Shown here: one piece after another, positions 17,654 through 27,292 of the stretch
Layout: each line of letters opens with the position of its first letter
Numbering within the stretch: the first letter of the stretch is position 1
NCBI RefSeq assembly: GCF_024158145.1
Contig: NZ_JAMYXM010000001.1
Coordinates: 124,001 to 188,000, forward strand
Origin: Notoacmeibacter sp. MSK16QG-6
Lineage (GTDB): Bacteria; Pseudomonadota; Alphaproteobacteria; Rhizobiales; Rhizobiaceae
DNA: 64,000 nucleotides
Reading direction: 5' to 3'
Notes under the pieces: generated by a model
Databases searched by the model: none
The model's input: only the letters and a program-made list of their open reading frames with translations
What the model was told of the DNA's origin: nothing
Position numbers and translations under genes: made by a program

Positions 17654-18880
17654 TCAAGCCATGGATAGCGCTTCATCCTCCAAACGCCTTCGTAATCTGA
17701 GAGAAAGAGGCACGAGCGCGAACATCATGAGGGCCGCCATGGCTGCCATGAAGAGGATCTGCATCGAATAATCGAACCCCGCATCGATCAGCATTCCGGT
17801 CAATCCGGGGCCGGCGGCCGTTGAAAATACTGTCGCAGCGATGATGACGGAGCGAATTGCGCCCAAATGTGCGGTCCCGTAAACTTCTGGCCATACAGCG
17901 CCAAGAAGCGTGCTGGACGTGCCCTGCGCCATTCCAAAACAGGCCATCCAAACGAAGATGGCCCATTCGCCGCGCCCTGTTGCAATGATGACGGTTCCGA
18001 CGATGAGCGGAAGAAGAAAGATCGGCAGGATACGAAGAGCGGTAAATCTGTCGATCAGCGAACCGCATAGGAGCGCCGAGGCAACTGTCGCAATACTGAA
18101 GACCGGATAGCCGGACGCAAAAGTCGCCAGAGACCAGCCCCGGAGCTCAGTCAGATAGACCTGATGGAAGGCGATGGTGGTGCCGACAAAGGGCGGGATG
18201 AGTACGCCCGCTAGCAGAATATAGAATAGCGGGTCGCGCAGCGCCTCACCCCTCGTCCAGTCTCGGACGGTCGGCCGGGTCGATATGGGATCGGAGGCCT
18301 GCGGCAAACGATCCACGTGCAAAAGCGCTCCGACGATCGGCATGATGATGAGCAGAGCAATGGCTGCAGCAGCGAACCAGGCAGTCCGCCAACCAGCCGA
18401 CTGCATCATGAAAACGAAACCCAGCGGCAGAACCGCCGCACCGCAATCGATCCCGATCGCGGTGAGAGAAAGGGCGCGACCCCGCTGGGCGACAAACCAT
18501 TTGCCAATGGCCGTAATCGCCACGTGAACGCACATGCCTTGTCCGAAAAGGCGAAGCAGCCAGACCGTTACGCCCAAAACGACGATCCCTCGGCCGAAAC
18601 CCATCAGCATGCAGGCCAGCGCGAGCCCGCCGACCGAGGCCGCACCGACAAGTCCTGCCCGCCAGATATCGACGCTGCGGCCGACCCATGGCAGCGCCAG
18701 GGCGCTCGCGAGTGTCGCCAGCATATAAAGGCTGCCCCATTCGCCATTGGTCAGGTCGTATTCGGCGCGAATTTCTCCAGCCGAAAGCGAGATGAAGTAG
18801 GTCTGACCGAAGGAGGAGAAGAAACTGAGAAGAAATCCGCCGGCCAGCCAACGGGCATTGGATCGGATGAACTGGAGCAT
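17654..18880 (-). CDS. MFS transporter
   Basis: A 408-residue protein with about 12 membrane helices in two halves, a charged central loop (HVDRLPQASDPISTRPTVRDW) and the MFS loop-2 pattern GRSVDIWRAG. The overall pattern (FSSFGQTYFISLSAGEIRAEYDLTNGEW) resembles carriers of the oxalate/formate- and monocarboxylate-like branches; the substrate cannot be inferred. It lies between dnaE and gltX on the same strand, 94 bp after dnaE. The start has only a weak ribosome-binding site. Confidence 0.85.
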   Translation of the reverse strand: MLQFIRSNARWLAGGFLLSFFSSFGQTYFISLSAGEIRAEYDLTNGEWGSLYMLATLASALALPWVGRSVDIWRAGLVGAASVGGLALACMLMGFGRGIVVLGVTVWLLRLFGQGMCVHVAITAIGKWFVAQRGRALSLTAIGIDCGAAVLPLGFVFMMQSAGWRTAWFAAAAIALLIIMPIVGALLHVDRLPQASDPISTRPTVRDWTRGEALRDPLFYILLAGVLIPPFVGTTIAFHQVYLTELRGWSLATFASGYPVFSIATVASALLCGSLIDRFTALRILPIFLLPLIVGTVIIATGRGEWAIFVWMACFGMAQGTSSTLLGAVWPEVYGTAHLGAIRSVIIAATVFSTAAGPGLTGMLIDAGFDYSMQILFMAAMAALMMFALVPLSLRLRRRLEDEALSMA

Positions 18881-18974
18881 GTGTCAGGCCAGAATCTGCG
18901 ATGGCACACCGACGACCGACGTTCAAACCATCCGGTCCTCAGCGATCTCAAATATGACGTAGCGCCGAAAAACG

Positions 18975-21900
18975 TTAGACGAGTTCCACATCCACTACGC
19001 CCGGCAAGGCTTTCATGGAAGAGGCAATCGACGGATTGACGCGATAGCGCCCCGGCAGTGAAACCTCCACCTCGCCACCATTGTCCGGCTTGAGGACGAC
19101 CAGGCAAATCTCGCCCTCACCGCGTGGCGCGAGATTGCGCTGGAGAGGAGCCAGCGCCTCACCGCCGCGGAGAAAGACGCGTAGTGCCGAGTGCTGGCTC
19201 TCCGCCGCGTCATCCAGACTGCGGAGAGAACCGATCCGAACGCTGGGTCCTTCCGGCCGGTTTTCGGCCGAGACGGTCAGCAATAGCGGACGGCCCGGTT
19301 CAAGCAGATCGCGATATTGCAGAAGCTGCTCCGAATACAGTACTGCCTCGAATGTGCCGGTCGGATCTGACAGCATGACGATGCCCATCTTGCTACCAGT
19401 GCGGGTGCGCCGTTCCTGCTTGCTGGTGACGGTCCCGGCCAGTCGTCCCGCCGTGGCACCGCGGCGGACCGCACTGGCGAAGTCGCTCCAGTTCTGTACG
19501 CGCATCCGGGTCAGGACATCCTTGTATTCGTCAAGCGGATGGGCCGAAATGTAAAATCCAGCCGCCTGATATTCACGATGCAGCTTTTCGGCGCTTGTCC
19601 AGCGGTCGGCCGCCGGCAAAGGCAGCCGGTCTCGCGCATCGAGCGTGGCGGAACCGAAGAAATCGTCCTGGCCGCTCACCTCTTTCTCCTGTGTGCGCTG
19701 AGACAGGCCAATCATCCGGTCGAGGCCGGCGATCATGGCTTCGCGCCGCTCGCCGAAGCCGTCCAGCGCGCCCGCGCAGATCAGGCTCTCCAGCACCCGT
19801 TTTCCGACAATGCGAGGGTCGAGCGCCTCACAGAAATCGGCCAGCGAATCAAACCCACCCAACGCGTCACGCTGTTCCACAATATGATGAACCGCCGCTT
19901 CGCCGACCCCTTTAATAGCCGAAAGCGAGTAGAGGATCGCGCCATCCTTTACCTCGAACAGGTGATGAGAGTAGCGCACATCGGGCGCCCGCACCTCGAT
20001 TTCCAGACGTTCTGCGTCGCGGCGATATTCGTTCAGCTTGTCCGTGTTTGCCATATCGAAAGACATGGATGCAGCAAGGAATTCCGCAGGGTGGTGCGCC
20101 TTCAGATAGGCGGTTTGGTACGATACGATAGCGTAGGCTGCGGCGTGCGACTTGTTGAAACCGTAATCGGCGAATTTCGCAAGAAGATCGAAAATCTGGT
20201 TCGCCTTGGGTTTCGCGACGCCACGTTCGACCGCGCCGTCGACGAAACGCACGCGCTGCTTGTCCATCTCCGCGCGGATCTTCTTGCCCATCGCGCGGCG
20301 CAGCAGATCGGCTTCGCCGAGCGAATAGCCCGCCAGTTCCTGCGCGATCTGCATCACCTGTTCCTGATAGACGATGACGCCTTGGGTTTCCGACACCAGA
20401 TGGTCGATCTTGGGATGAATCGACTCGATCTCCGCATGACCATGCTTGCGGTCGTTATAAAGCGGGATGTTCTCCATCGGACCGGGACGATAGAGCGCGA
20501 CCAGCGCGATGATATCCTCGATGCAGTCCGGCTTCATGCCCAGAAGCGCCTTGCGCATGCCCGCGCTTTCCACCTGGAACACACCGACCGTCTCGCCGCG
20601 CGACAACATGTCGTAGGTCGGCTCATCATCCAGCGGAAGCGCGCCAAGATCGATCGTCTCGCCCTTACGAGCGATAAACCGCACAGCCATATCGAGCACG
20701 GTCAGCGTCTTCAGGCCGAGAAAGTCGAACTTCACCAGCCCAGCCTGTTCCACCCACTTCATATTATATTGGGTGACCGGCATCTCCGAGCGCTGATCGC
20801 GATACATCGGCACCAGTTCCGAGAGCGGCCGATCGCCAATCACAATACCCGCAGCATGGGTCGATGCGTGGCGGTACAGGCCTTCCAGCTTCTTGGCGAT
20901 CTCGATCAGTCGCCCGACAACCGGCTCTTTTTCAATCTCTTCGGCGAAGCGGACTTCATCTTCGACCGCTTTTGCAAGCGTCACCGGATTGGCAGGATTG
21001 GCCGGCACCATTTTGCAAAGACGGTCGACCTGGCCATACGGCATTTGCAGGACGCGCCCGACATCGCGAAGAACCGCGCGGGCCTGCAGCGATCCGAAGG
21101 TAATGATCTGGGCAACCTGATCGCGCCCATATTTCTGCTGTACGTAGGAAATGACCTCTTCACGACGCTCCTGGCAGAAATCGATATCGAAATCGGGCAT
21201 GGAAACGCGTTCGGGATTGAGAAAACGTTCGAACAGAAGCGAGAAGCGCAGCGGATCAAGATCGGTAATGGTAAGCGCCCAGGCCACGACCGAGCCCGCA
21301 CCGGAGCCGCGGCCCGGACCGACCGGGATACCCTGCGCCTTGGCATATTTGATGAAATCGGAAACGATCAGAAAGTATCCGGGAAAGCCCATCCGCTCGA
21401 TCACGCCGAGTTCGTAATCGAGCCGGTCGCGATAGTCCTGCTCGCTATGCCGATCCCATGGACCATGTTGACCCAGCCGCGCCGACAAACCCTCGTGCGC
21501 CTGTTTTGCCAACTCGGCCGCCTCCGCCGCCACAACGGCTGCCGGGTCGTCCACATCGGCACCGGCGAAACGCGGCAGAATGGGCTTGCAGGTTCTTGCA
21601 CGGACACTACAGCGTCTGGCAATTTCCACCGAATTTTCCGTGGCTTCTGGCAGATCGCTAAAAAGTTGAATCATCTCGTCTTGTGACCGCAGATGATTGT
21701 CCGGTGTCAGCCGGCGGCGTTCATCCACAGCTATGACCGTACCCTCGGCAATCGCGACAAGCGCATCGTGTGCTTCAAAATCATCGCGTGTCGGGAAGAA
21801 CGCTTCGTTCGTCGCGATCAAAGGAAGGTCGTGGTCATAGGCAAGACGAACCGAATGATATTCGATCGTCCGATCGTAACCCGCTGGACGCTGCAGTTCG

Positions 21901-22451
21901 ACATAAAGACGATCGCCGAAGATTTGCGCCAGACGCTTTAGCCTGTTTTCCGCATTCGCCAACCTGTCTGCCGCAATCTCCGTCCCAATCGAGCCGCCCG
22001 GACCGCCTGTCAAACAAATGATTCCTTCGGACATCTCTTCCAATTGCGAGATGCTCAGATGCGCCTGTTCTCCAGTTTCGATCTCCAGATAAGAGCGGCT
22101 AACCAGCCGAACGAGATTTGCCCATCCCTCTTCGGTCGCTGCGATGAGAACGAGAGACGGGCGAATGGCCGGCATGTGGCTGCGGTTTCTCGCATGATCC
22201 GGGTCGAGATCACCAAACTCGACAGCCAACTGACAGGCCAGGATGGGCTGGAGACCCGCCTTTGCGGCCTTTTCGGAAAATTCGAGCGCACCGAACAGAT
22301 TGCCTGTATCGGCGATGGCAATGGCTGGCTGCCTGTCGGCCAGCGCTCCCTTGATAATCTTATCGACCGGCAATGCGCCTTCGAGCAAGGAATATTGGGA
22401 ATGAACCCGAAGATGCACGAAACGGGGCATGATCTGTGCGTCTTCCGTCAT
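18975..22451 (-). CDS. dnaE: DNA polymerase III subunit alpha
   Basis: The replicative polymerase, 1158 residues, the usual DnaE1 length. The start ATG has CCGGAG 7 nt upstream. Domains: PHP (FVHLRVHSQYSLLEGALP at the N-terminus), palm with catalytic MPDFDIDFCQERREEVISY and GRGSGAGSVVAW, fingers (HASTHAAGIVIG, KFDFLGLKTLTVLDMA, YRPGPMENIPLYNDRKHG), tandem HhH region (GVGEAAVHHIVE) and an OB fold near the C-terminus (AGRLAGTVTSKQERRTRTGS). It is not DnaE2, since imuA/imuB are absent and the DnaE1 C-terminus is present. It follows lolD and a small membrane ORF. Confidence 0.97.
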   Translation of the reverse strand: MTEDAQIMPRFVHLRVHSQYSLLEGALPVDKIIKGALADRQPAIAIADTGNLFGALEFSEKAAKAGLQPILACQLAVEFGDLDPDHARNRSHMPAIRPSLVLIAATEEGWANLVRLVSRSYLEIETGEQAHLSISQLEEMSEGIICLTGGPGGSIGTEIAADRLANAENRLKRLAQIFGDRLYVELQRPAGYDRTIEYHSVRLAYDHDLPLIATNEAFFPTRDDFEAHDALVAIAEGTVIAVDERRRLTPDNHLRSQDEMIQLFSDLPEATENSVEIARRCSVRARTCKPILPRFAGADVDDPAAVVAAEAAELAKQAHEGLSARLGQHGPWDRHSEQDYRDRLDYELGVIERMGFPGYFLIVSDFIKYAKAQGIPVGPGRGSGAGSVVAWALTITDLDPLRFSLLFERFLNPERVSMPDFDIDFCQERREEVISYVQQKYGRDQVAQIITFGSLQARAVLRDVGRVLQMPYGQVDRLCKMVPANPANPVTLAKAVEDEVRFAEEIEKEPVVGRLIEIAKKLEGLYRHASTHAAGIVIGDRPLSELVPMYRDQRSEMPVTQYNMKWVEQAGLVKFDFLGLKTLTVLDMAVRFIARKGETIDLGALPLDDEPTYDMLSRGETVGVFQVESAGMRKALLGMKPDCIEDIIALVALYRPGPMENIPLYNDRKHGHAEIESIHPKIDHLVSETQGVIVYQEQVMQIAQELAGYSLGEADLLRRAMGKKIRAEMDKQRVRFVDGAVERGVAKPKANQIFDLLAKFADYGFNKSHAAAYAIVSYQTAYLKAHHPAEFLAASMSFDMANTDKLNEYRRDAERLEIEVRAPDVRYSHHLFEVKDGAILYSLSAIKGVGEAAVHHIVEQRDALGGFDSLADFCEALDPRIVGKRVLESLICAGALDGFGERREAMIAGLDRMIGLSQRTQEKEVSGQDDFFGSATLDARDRLPLPAADRWTSAEKLHREYQAAGFYISAHPLDEYKDVLTRMRVQNWSDFASAVRRGATAGRLAGTVTSKQERRTRTGSKMGIVMLSDPTGTFEAVLYSEQLLQYRDLLEPGRPLLLTVSAENRPEGPSVRIGSLRSLDDAAESQHSALRVFLRGGEALAPLQRNLAPRGEGEICLVVLKPDNGGEVEVSLPGRYRVNPSIASSMKALPGVVDVELV

Positions 22452-22582
22452 TACATGCTCCGGCTTTCAACGACTCGCTTCTAATGTTTTTACCTTAACG
22501 CTGTGCCCGCCGGTCGTCGCCGGGCGTATCCAACTCAATTGGGACGATCACAGGCCATCCCCACTTTCAACAGGCCGACTTC

Positions 22583-22669
22583 TTACATCGCGCCCAGCCA
22601 GAAGGCGCTCGCAACAAGAAAGCTGCCGATGGAGACCAACGCTGCCATGTCCTGAAGAATATCGCTCAT
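22583..22669 (-). CDS. 28-residue single-helix membrane microprotein
   Basis: ATG-TAA frame of 28 codons with polar N-terminus MSDILQDM and one membrane-length helix ALVSIGSFLVASAFWLGAM. The ATG has GAGGG 8 nt upstream. About 35-65 bp upstream is a TTGACA-N17-TACAAA promoter. The gene sits alone in a 323-bp gap between lolD and dnaE and is too short for standard gene callers. The rest of the gap (22452-22582) shows nothing else but the dnaE ribosome-binding site. Function unknown; the size and topology recall single-helix stress peptides such as Caulobacter SidA, but there is no evidence of homology. Confidence 0.6.
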   Translation of the reverse strand: MSDILQDMAALVSIGSFLVASAFWLGAM

Positions 22670-22704
22670 GGAACAAACCCTCTGTTTTCATGTTTGATAC
22701 CTTA

Positions 22705-22733
22705 TTTGTATTTGTTTTGTTCTCATTTGTCAA
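22705..22733 (-). promoter_or_regulatory. Sigma70-like promoter of the microprotein, with partial LexA-like motif
   Basis: On the minus strand, TTGACA (22728-22733), a 17-nt spacer and TACAAA (22705-22710) make a good vegetative promoter; the predicted start is about 22698. Inside it, plus-strand GTATTTGTTTTGTTC (22708-22722) has one perfect and one degenerate half of the alphaproteobacterial LexA box GTTC-N7-GTTC. Confidence 0.55.
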
Positions 22734-22774
22734 CGCCGTGATCCGCTACGGAACCCGAGCCTGTTCTACAGCCT

Positions 22775-23461
22775 TCAGGCTGAGATGACCTTTCCAGCCG
22801 AAAGCGTCACACGCCGATCCATTCGGGCGGCGATTTCCAGATTGTGGGTGGCGATCAATGCGCTCAGTCCCGCATGCCGAACTAAAGAGCTGAGCGCCTC
22901 GAACACATAAGACGATGTCTTCGGATCTAGATTGCCGGTTGGCTCATCGGCCAGAAGAAGGGCGGGCGCGTTAGCGACCCCTCGTGCGATTGCAACACGC
23001 TGTTGCTCGCCGCCCGAAAGCTCCGCCGGGCGGTGGCTGGCGCGCGGGCCGACACGCATATAGTCCAGCAATTCCTGCGCACGCGTCCTTGCAGTCTCCG
23101 TGTCGGTGCCGCGCACGAGTTGCGGCATCATCACGTTTTCGAGCGCGGTAAATTCCGGCAGCAAATGGTGAAACTGATAGACGAAACCGATCTCGCTGCG
23201 GCGCATAGCCGTGCGCTGATCGTCGGAAAGGCGCCCGCATGACTTGCCGAGCAGCTTCACGTCGCCTGCATCCGGTTTTTCGAGCAGGCCCGCCAGATGA
23301 AGCAGCGTCGATTTGCCGGTACCGGACGGCGCGACGAGCGCCACCATCTCGCCTGGAAAAAGCGTAAAATCGGCGCCCGACAGAATGACCAGCGGCTTTT
23401 TTGCCTCCTCATAGGCCCGATCGACACCACAAAGTTCAAGGACGGGCTGGGCGTCACTCAT
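22775..23461 (-). CDS. lolD: Lipoprotein-releasing system ATP-binding protein
   Basis: ATPase of the LolCD(E) complex that extracts outer-membrane lipoproteins from the inner membrane. The start is set to the ATG inside the lolC end (8-nt overlap), giving [17 protein letters not shown] and 228 residues. Walker [12 protein letters not shown], the LolD-specific [24 protein letters not shown], signature [14 protein letters not shown], Walker [13 protein letters not shown]. Confidence 0.95.
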   Translation of the reverse strand: MSDAQPVLELCGVDRAYEEAKKPLVILSGADFTLFPGEMVALVAPSGTGKSTLLHLAGLLEKPDAGDVKLLGKSCGRLSDDQRTAMRRSEIGFVYQFHHLLPEFTALENVMMPQLVRGTDTETARTRAQELLDYMRVGPRASHRPAELSGGEQQRVAIARGVANAPALLLADEPTGNLDPKTSSYVFEALSSLVRHAGLSALIATHNLEIAARMDRRVTLSAGKVISA

Positions 23462-24749
23462 ATCGCAGGGCCTCGACCGGATCGATCCGGGCAGCGCGCA
23501 GCGCCGGAAGCAGCGTTGCAAAGAAAGACAGCGTCAGCGCCATAAGCATAACCGCAACCGTCTCACCGACATCCAGTTTGGCAGGCAATTGGCTTAAAAA
23601 ATAGAGGTTGGGATCGAAGATCGTCGTGCCGGACAACCAGGAGAAGAACTGCCGGATGCTTTCAATATTGGCGCATACGACCAAACCGATCAGTAGACCG
23701 GCTATTGTACCCGTGACGCCGATGGCCGCGCCCGTCATGATGAAAATACGCAATATCGCGCCGCGCGAGGCGCCGATCGTCCGCAGGACAGCGATATCGC
23801 GCCCCTTGTCCTTCACCAGCATTATGAGACCCGAAATAATGTTGAGCGCCGCAACCAGGACGATCAGGGTAAGGATCATAAACATAACGTTCCGCTCGAC
23901 CTGCAGAGCGGAAAAGAAGCTTCGGTTTCGTTCACGCCAATCCGTCAAAAGAACGGGACGAGCCGCCGCCTCCTGAACGGCCGGGACAATTGCATCGACC
24001 TCGTCCGGTTCATCGAGGAAAACCTCTATCGATCCGACCCGCCCCTCCTGATTGAAATAGAGCTGGGCCTCGGCGAGCGGCATGTAGACAATGCCAGCAT
24101 CGTACTCGCTCATCCCGATCTCGAAAACGGCCGTGACCGGATACGCCTTGACGCGAGGGGCCATGCCCATGGGCGTGACATCTCCGTTGGGGGAGGTCAA
24201 AGTTATGAGATCGCCCGCAATCAGGCCGAGATTTTCGGCGAGGCGCGCGCCAACAGCGACCCCTTCGGACTGTTCGAAGCCATCGAAGGTGCCCTGACGG
24301 ATATTCGCAGTGACCATATTCAGCTTTGGCAAATCCTTGTCGCGAACACCACGGACGAGAACGCCGGTGCTCACACCCGACTTCCCATCGGCCAACGCCT
24401 GGCCCTCGACGATAGGTAGCGCCGCCTGCACGCCGGCCAGCGCAGAAACGCGTTCCGCAATCGTATCGTAATCGTCCATCGGGGAATCCACCGGCTGCAC
24501 GATAATGTGGCCGTTGATGCCCAGAATGCGGGTCAACAGCTCTTCGCGAAACCCGTTCATGACAGCCATGACGATGATCAGCGTCGCCACGCCAAGCATG
24601 ATGCCGATGAAAGAGATGAGCGCGATGGCCGAAACGAACGTATCTTTCCGGCGCGCGCGCAAATAACGAAAAGCCACAAGTCGCTCAAATCGACCGAAGG
24701 GCCGCGCCTTTGTATCGACTGCCACAGGAGCCTCGGCCGCGATGCTCAT
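23454..24749 (-). CDS. lolC: Lipoprotein-releasing ABC transporter permease (LolC/LolE family)
   Basis: 431 residues. A cytoplasmic N-terminus ([30 protein letters not shown]), helix 1, a large periplasmic MacB-PCD domain (about 75-270, including [23 protein letters not shown] and the hook-like [11 protein letters not shown] region), three C-terminal helices, and the FtsX-type [19 protein letters not shown] coupling motif. Alphaproteobacteria usually have one LolC/E-type permease acting as a homodimer. It overlaps proS by 4 nt (ATGA) and lolD by 8 nt, so the three are one translational unit. Confidence 0.94.
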   Translation of the reverse strand: MSIAAEAPVAVDTKARPFGRFERLVAFRYLRARRKDTFVSAIALISFIGIMLGVATLIIVMAVMNGFREELLTRILGINGHIIVQPVDSPMDDYDTIAERVSALAGVQAALPIVEGQALADGKSGVSTGVLVRGVRDKDLPKLNMVTANIRQGTFDGFEQSEGVAVGARLAENLGLIAGDLITLTSPNGDVTPMGMAPRVKAYPVTAVFEIGMSEYDAGIVYMPLAEAQLYFNQEGRVGSIEVFLDEPDEVDAIVPAVQEAAARPVLLTDWRERNRSFFSALQVERNVMFMILTLIVLVAALNIISGLIMLVKDKGRDIAVLRTIGASRGAILRIFIMTGAAIGVTGTIAGLLIGLVVCANIESIRQFFSWLSGTTIFDPNLYFLSQLPAKLDVGETVAVMLMALTLSFFATLLPALRAARIDPVEALRYE

Positions 24750-26080
24750 CGGGATGCGCCTGCCCCTACTCTGTTCAGCGCTTCATCGAGAGACATCTCT
24801 TTCTTTTCGCCGCTTTTGCGGTCACGCCATTCCACCATGCCATTCGCCAGACCACGCGGGCCAACGACGATCTGTGCGGGAATGCCGATCAGTTCATGGG
24901 TGGCGAACTTGGCACCAGCGCGCTGATCGGTGTCGTCCAGAAGCGGATCGAGACCGCCATCCAGTGACGCCCGATAAAGTTTCTCGGAAGCCTCGTCGCA
25001 GGCGCTGTCGCCGACCTTCATATTGATGATGGAGACATCGAAGGGTGCGACACTTGCCGGCCAGATAATACCGGCTTCATCGTGGCTCGCCTCGATGATC
25101 GCTCCAAGAAGGCGCGTCGGCCCGATACCGTAGCTTCCCATGGAAACGGGTGTCTGATTGCCGTCCGGCCCGGTAACTCTCGCACCCATAGGGTCGGAAT
25201 ATTTCGTTCCGAAATGGAAGATATGGCCGACTTCGATACCGCGTGCGCTTATGCGGTCGTCCTCCGGCAGTTGCTGCCAGGTGGTTTCGTCATGCATCTC
25301 ATCGGTCGCGGCGTAAGGAGTCGTCCACTGCTCGACCAGATCGCTTAGCGCTTGGTCGTTATCGAAATCGGTGTCAGCGCCAGGCGTTTCATATTCAAGA
25401 AATGCGCGGTCACAGAAGACTTCGGATTCGCCGGTATCCGCCAGAACAATGAATTCATGGGACAGATCGCCACCGATCGGTCCGGTATCGGCACGCATGG
25501 GTATCGCCGTCAGGCCGCAGCGCTGAAAGGTCCGCAGATAGGCAACGAACATGCGGTAATAGGCGATTTTACCGCGCTCATAATCTAGATCGAAAGAATA
25601 GGCGTCCTTCATGAGAAATTCGCGGCCGCGCATCACGCCGAATCGCGGACGAACCTCGTCACGAAATTTCCACTGCAAATGATAGAGGTTGAGCGGCAAG
25701 TCCTTGTACGAGCGCACATAGGTCCGGAAAATATCCGTGACCATCTCTTCATTGGTGGGTCCGTAGAGCATATCGCGGTCGTGACGGTCGCGAATGCGCA
25801 GCATTTCCGGTCCATACGCATTATAGCGACCGCTTTCCTGCCAAAGATCCGCTGGCTGCACAGTCGGCATGAGGATTTCTATGGCGCCGGCTCGGTTCTG
25901 TTCTTCGCGAACAATGTCGCAAACCTTGTCCAGAACCTTTTTGCCCAGCGGCAGAAAGCTGAAGATACCTGCCGCCTGCTGTTTGATCATGCCCGCCCGG
26001 AGCATCAAACGATGAGACACGATTTCGGCCTCACGCGGTGTCTCTTTCAGTATGGGCAAGAAATAGTGCGACAAACGCAT
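24746..26080 (-). CDS. proS: Prolyl-tRNA synthetase
   Basis: 444 residues, the short alphaproteobacterial ProS without the editing insertion. Class II motifs: motif 2 in [32 protein letters not shown] and motif 3 in [20 protein letters not shown]; the anticodon-binding domain ends [13 protein letters not shown]. The start ATG is followed by [22 protein letters not shown], as in the family. First gene of proS-lolC-lolD; its promoter must lie in the 500-bp gap upstream, which also holds an sRNA candidate on the other strand. Confidence 0.96.
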   Translation of the reverse strand: MRLSHYFLPILKETPREAEIVSHRLMLRAGMIKQQAAGIFSFLPLGKKVLDKVCDIVREEQNRAGAIEILMPTVQPADLWQESGRYNAYGPEMLRIRDRHDRDMLYGPTNEEMVTDIFRTYVRSYKDLPLNLYHLQWKFRDEVRPRFGVMRGREFLMKDAYSFDLDYERGKIAYYRMFVAYLRTFQRCGLTAIPMRADTGPIGGDLSHEFIVLADTGESEVFCDRAFLEYETPGADTDFDNDQALSDLVEQWTTPYAATDEMHDETTWQQLPEDDRISARGIEVGHIFHFGTKYSDPMGARVTGPDGNQTPVSMGSYGIGPTRLLGAIIEASHDEAGIIWPASVAPFDVSIINMKVGDSACDEASEKLYRASLDGGLDPLLDDTDQRAGAKFATHELIGIPAQIVVGPRGLANGMVEWRDRKSGEKKEMSLDEALNRVGAGASR

Positions 26081-26374
26081 GAGAAGCGGCCTTTTGAACG
26101 GGAAGGCGAGGAGAATCGGTCGAACAGACCGTAGTTGCGCGATCTTCTAAAACAGAGCGGAGCGGATTAAAACCGCTAACCCGCCTCGAAACCTGCCCGA
26201 TCCATGCCGCCTCAAAAGATGAGTAGAATGGAAGGTTTTCCCAGTCGAAAATGGAGTGAAAATTTCACTGTCGTAAAAAATCGATTGAAACGATCTTGGT
26301 CACTTAGCAATCGCTTATTCGTGCTGCAGTGCATCATAAGTTTTTCGCCGCCCAGACGAGATTTAAGGTGACAA

Positions 26375-26562
26375 GACAGCGATCCTCTGCTTGTTTGCGC
26401 GGCACACGAAAGAACCGGGACGAACCCGGTCTAGCAGAGCGCGAAATTTGTCTTGGGAGGATGAGATCGCGGCGCGTCCTTCGCAGCCGACCCGCAAGCG
26501 GGGCATCGATCACGCGTTCGAACTATAACGGGACCGCTTGGCGGTCCCGTTTCCTTTTCGGC
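26375..26562 (+). ncRNA. Candidate trans-acting sRNA upstream of proS (alpha-r9-like locus)
   Basis: The 502-bp gap between DUF1467 and proS has no convincing ORF. On the plus strand, antisense in orientation to both neighbours, there is a foldable segment: CTCTGCT (26385-26391) pairs with AGCAGAG (26433-26439) and encloses the hairpin ACCGGG/CCCGGT (26414-26430). A purine-rich TTGGGAGGATGAGA follows, and a strong terminator at 26527-26558 ends it. From memory, Sinorhizobium carries the sRNA Smr9C (alpha-r9 family) in the corresponding interval between a DUF1467 gene and proS. The 5' end is a guess, as I found no clear promoter. The remainder (26081-26374) shows nothing identifiable; the proS promoter is expected there. 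Confidence 0.45.
26527..26558 (+). terminator. Rho-independent terminator of the sRNA candidate
   Basis: Perfect 11-bp stem AACGGGACCGC / GCGGTCCCGTT with a 3-nt loop, followed by TTCCTTTT on the plus strand. The minus strand has no T-run after the stem, so it terminates plus-strand RNA, although no plus-strand protein gene precedes it for 10 kb. Confidence 0.8.
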
Positions 26563-26582
26563 CAGCGATAAATTTGTGGGCT

Positions 26583-26858
26583 TTACAGATTTGGGACGAG
26601 GACCGGCAGGTCGTCCATGGACCAGCCAGATGCCCAGCTGAACAGCATATACAGCCCTAAGAGCAGCGCCGACACAACGGTCGTTCGCAAAAAGGCGCGG
26701 AGCACGTGTCGCCGGCCCATTTGCGGCGCACTATGGGTCGTGCCGAGCGTCACGCCCTCCTCGCTCTCGTCCTGCGTGCGCATGGAGAACGGCAGCACCG
26801 CAAAGAGGGTGATCCACCAAAGCACGAAATAGACTGCGAGAAGAAAAGCCCAATCCAT
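26583..26858 (-). CDS. DUF1467 family membrane protein
   Basis: 91 residues from the ATG giving MDWAFLLAVYFVLWWITLFAVLP; the open frame upstream only overlaps mce. Two membrane helices (about 2-24 and 60-82) are joined by a cytoplasmic loop holding the family-typical LPFSMRTQDESEEGVTLGTTHSAP. Unknown function; conserved in Alphaproteobacteria, often next to mce and proS as here. 4 nt after mce. Confidence 0.88.
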   Translation of the reverse strand: MDWAFLLAVYFVLWWITLFAVLPFSMRTQDESEEGVTLGTTHSAPQMGRRHVLRAFLRTTVVSALLLGLYMLFSWASGWSMDDLPVLVPNL

Positions 26859-26862
26859 CGGT

Positions 26863-27267
26863 CTAGACCTGCTCCAGTTCGACCAACGTGCCGGCGAAGT
26901 CCTTGGGGTGAAGGAAAAGGACAGGCTTGCCATGCGCGCCAGTCTTTGGCTCGCCATCGCCGAGTACCCGCATGCCATCGGCTTTTAGCCTATCGCGAGC
27001 CGTGATGATATCGGCGACCTCATAGCATAGGTGATGCATGCCGCCCGAAGGGTTCTTCTGCAGATAAGCAGCGATTGGTGAATTGTCGCCAAGCGGTTCG
27101 AGAAGTTCGATCTTGGTATTGGGCAATTCAACGAAGACCACGGTAACGCCATGCTCGGTCAAAGCCTGCGGCTGACTGACGCTGGCGCCAAGCGTGTCCC
27201 GGTAAATGGCGGAGGCCGCTTCGAGGTCCGGCACGGCTATCGCCACGTGATTAAGACGTCCGAGCAT
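26863..27267 (-). CDS. mce: Methylmalonyl-CoA (ethylmalonyl-CoA) epimerase
   Basis: A 134-residue glyoxalase-fold epimerase for the (2R)/(2S)-methylmalonyl-CoA step of propionate or ethylmalonyl-CoA metabolism. Metal ligands are visible as His7 (LNHVAIAV), the Glu region TKIELLEPLGDNSPIAAYL, His in SGGMHHLCYEV, and the C-terminal Glu in GTLVELEQV. Downstream of rnj by 25 nt in the long minus-strand operon. No mutase is in the window. Confidence 0.93.
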   Translation of the reverse strand: MLGRLNHVAIAVPDLEAASAIYRDTLGASVSQPQALTEHGVTVVFVELPNTKIELLEPLGDNSPIAAYLQKNPSGGMHHLCYEVADIITARDRLKADGMRVLGDGEPKTGAHGKPVLFLHPKDFAGTLVELEQV

Positions 27268-27292
27268 TTACCTTCCTCTTCAAAGCCAACTT

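Noticed and set aside
19539-21686. 715-codon open frame on the plus strand opposite dnaE
   Set aside because: Its codons are the antisense of a fully convincing dnaE, the product is low in family-like motifs, and long antisense frames are common in GC-rich DNA.
22380-22451. Loss of the first PHP His (RVHS instead of HVHS) in DnaE as an anomaly
   Set aside because: The same FVHLRVHS form is found in proteobacterial DnaE, including E. coli, so it is ordinary.
22548-22733. 61-codon minus-strand frame MTNENKTNTNKV in the lolD-dnaE gap
   Set aside because: It runs over the promoter and in a different frame through the 28-codon ORF, has no ribosome-binding site, and its end looks like random translation.
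26329-26571. 80-codon plus-strand frame in the proS upstream gap
   Set aside because: It spans the terminator hairpin, has no ribosome-binding site, and its composition (basic, Ser/Arg-rich) is that of non-coding DNA.
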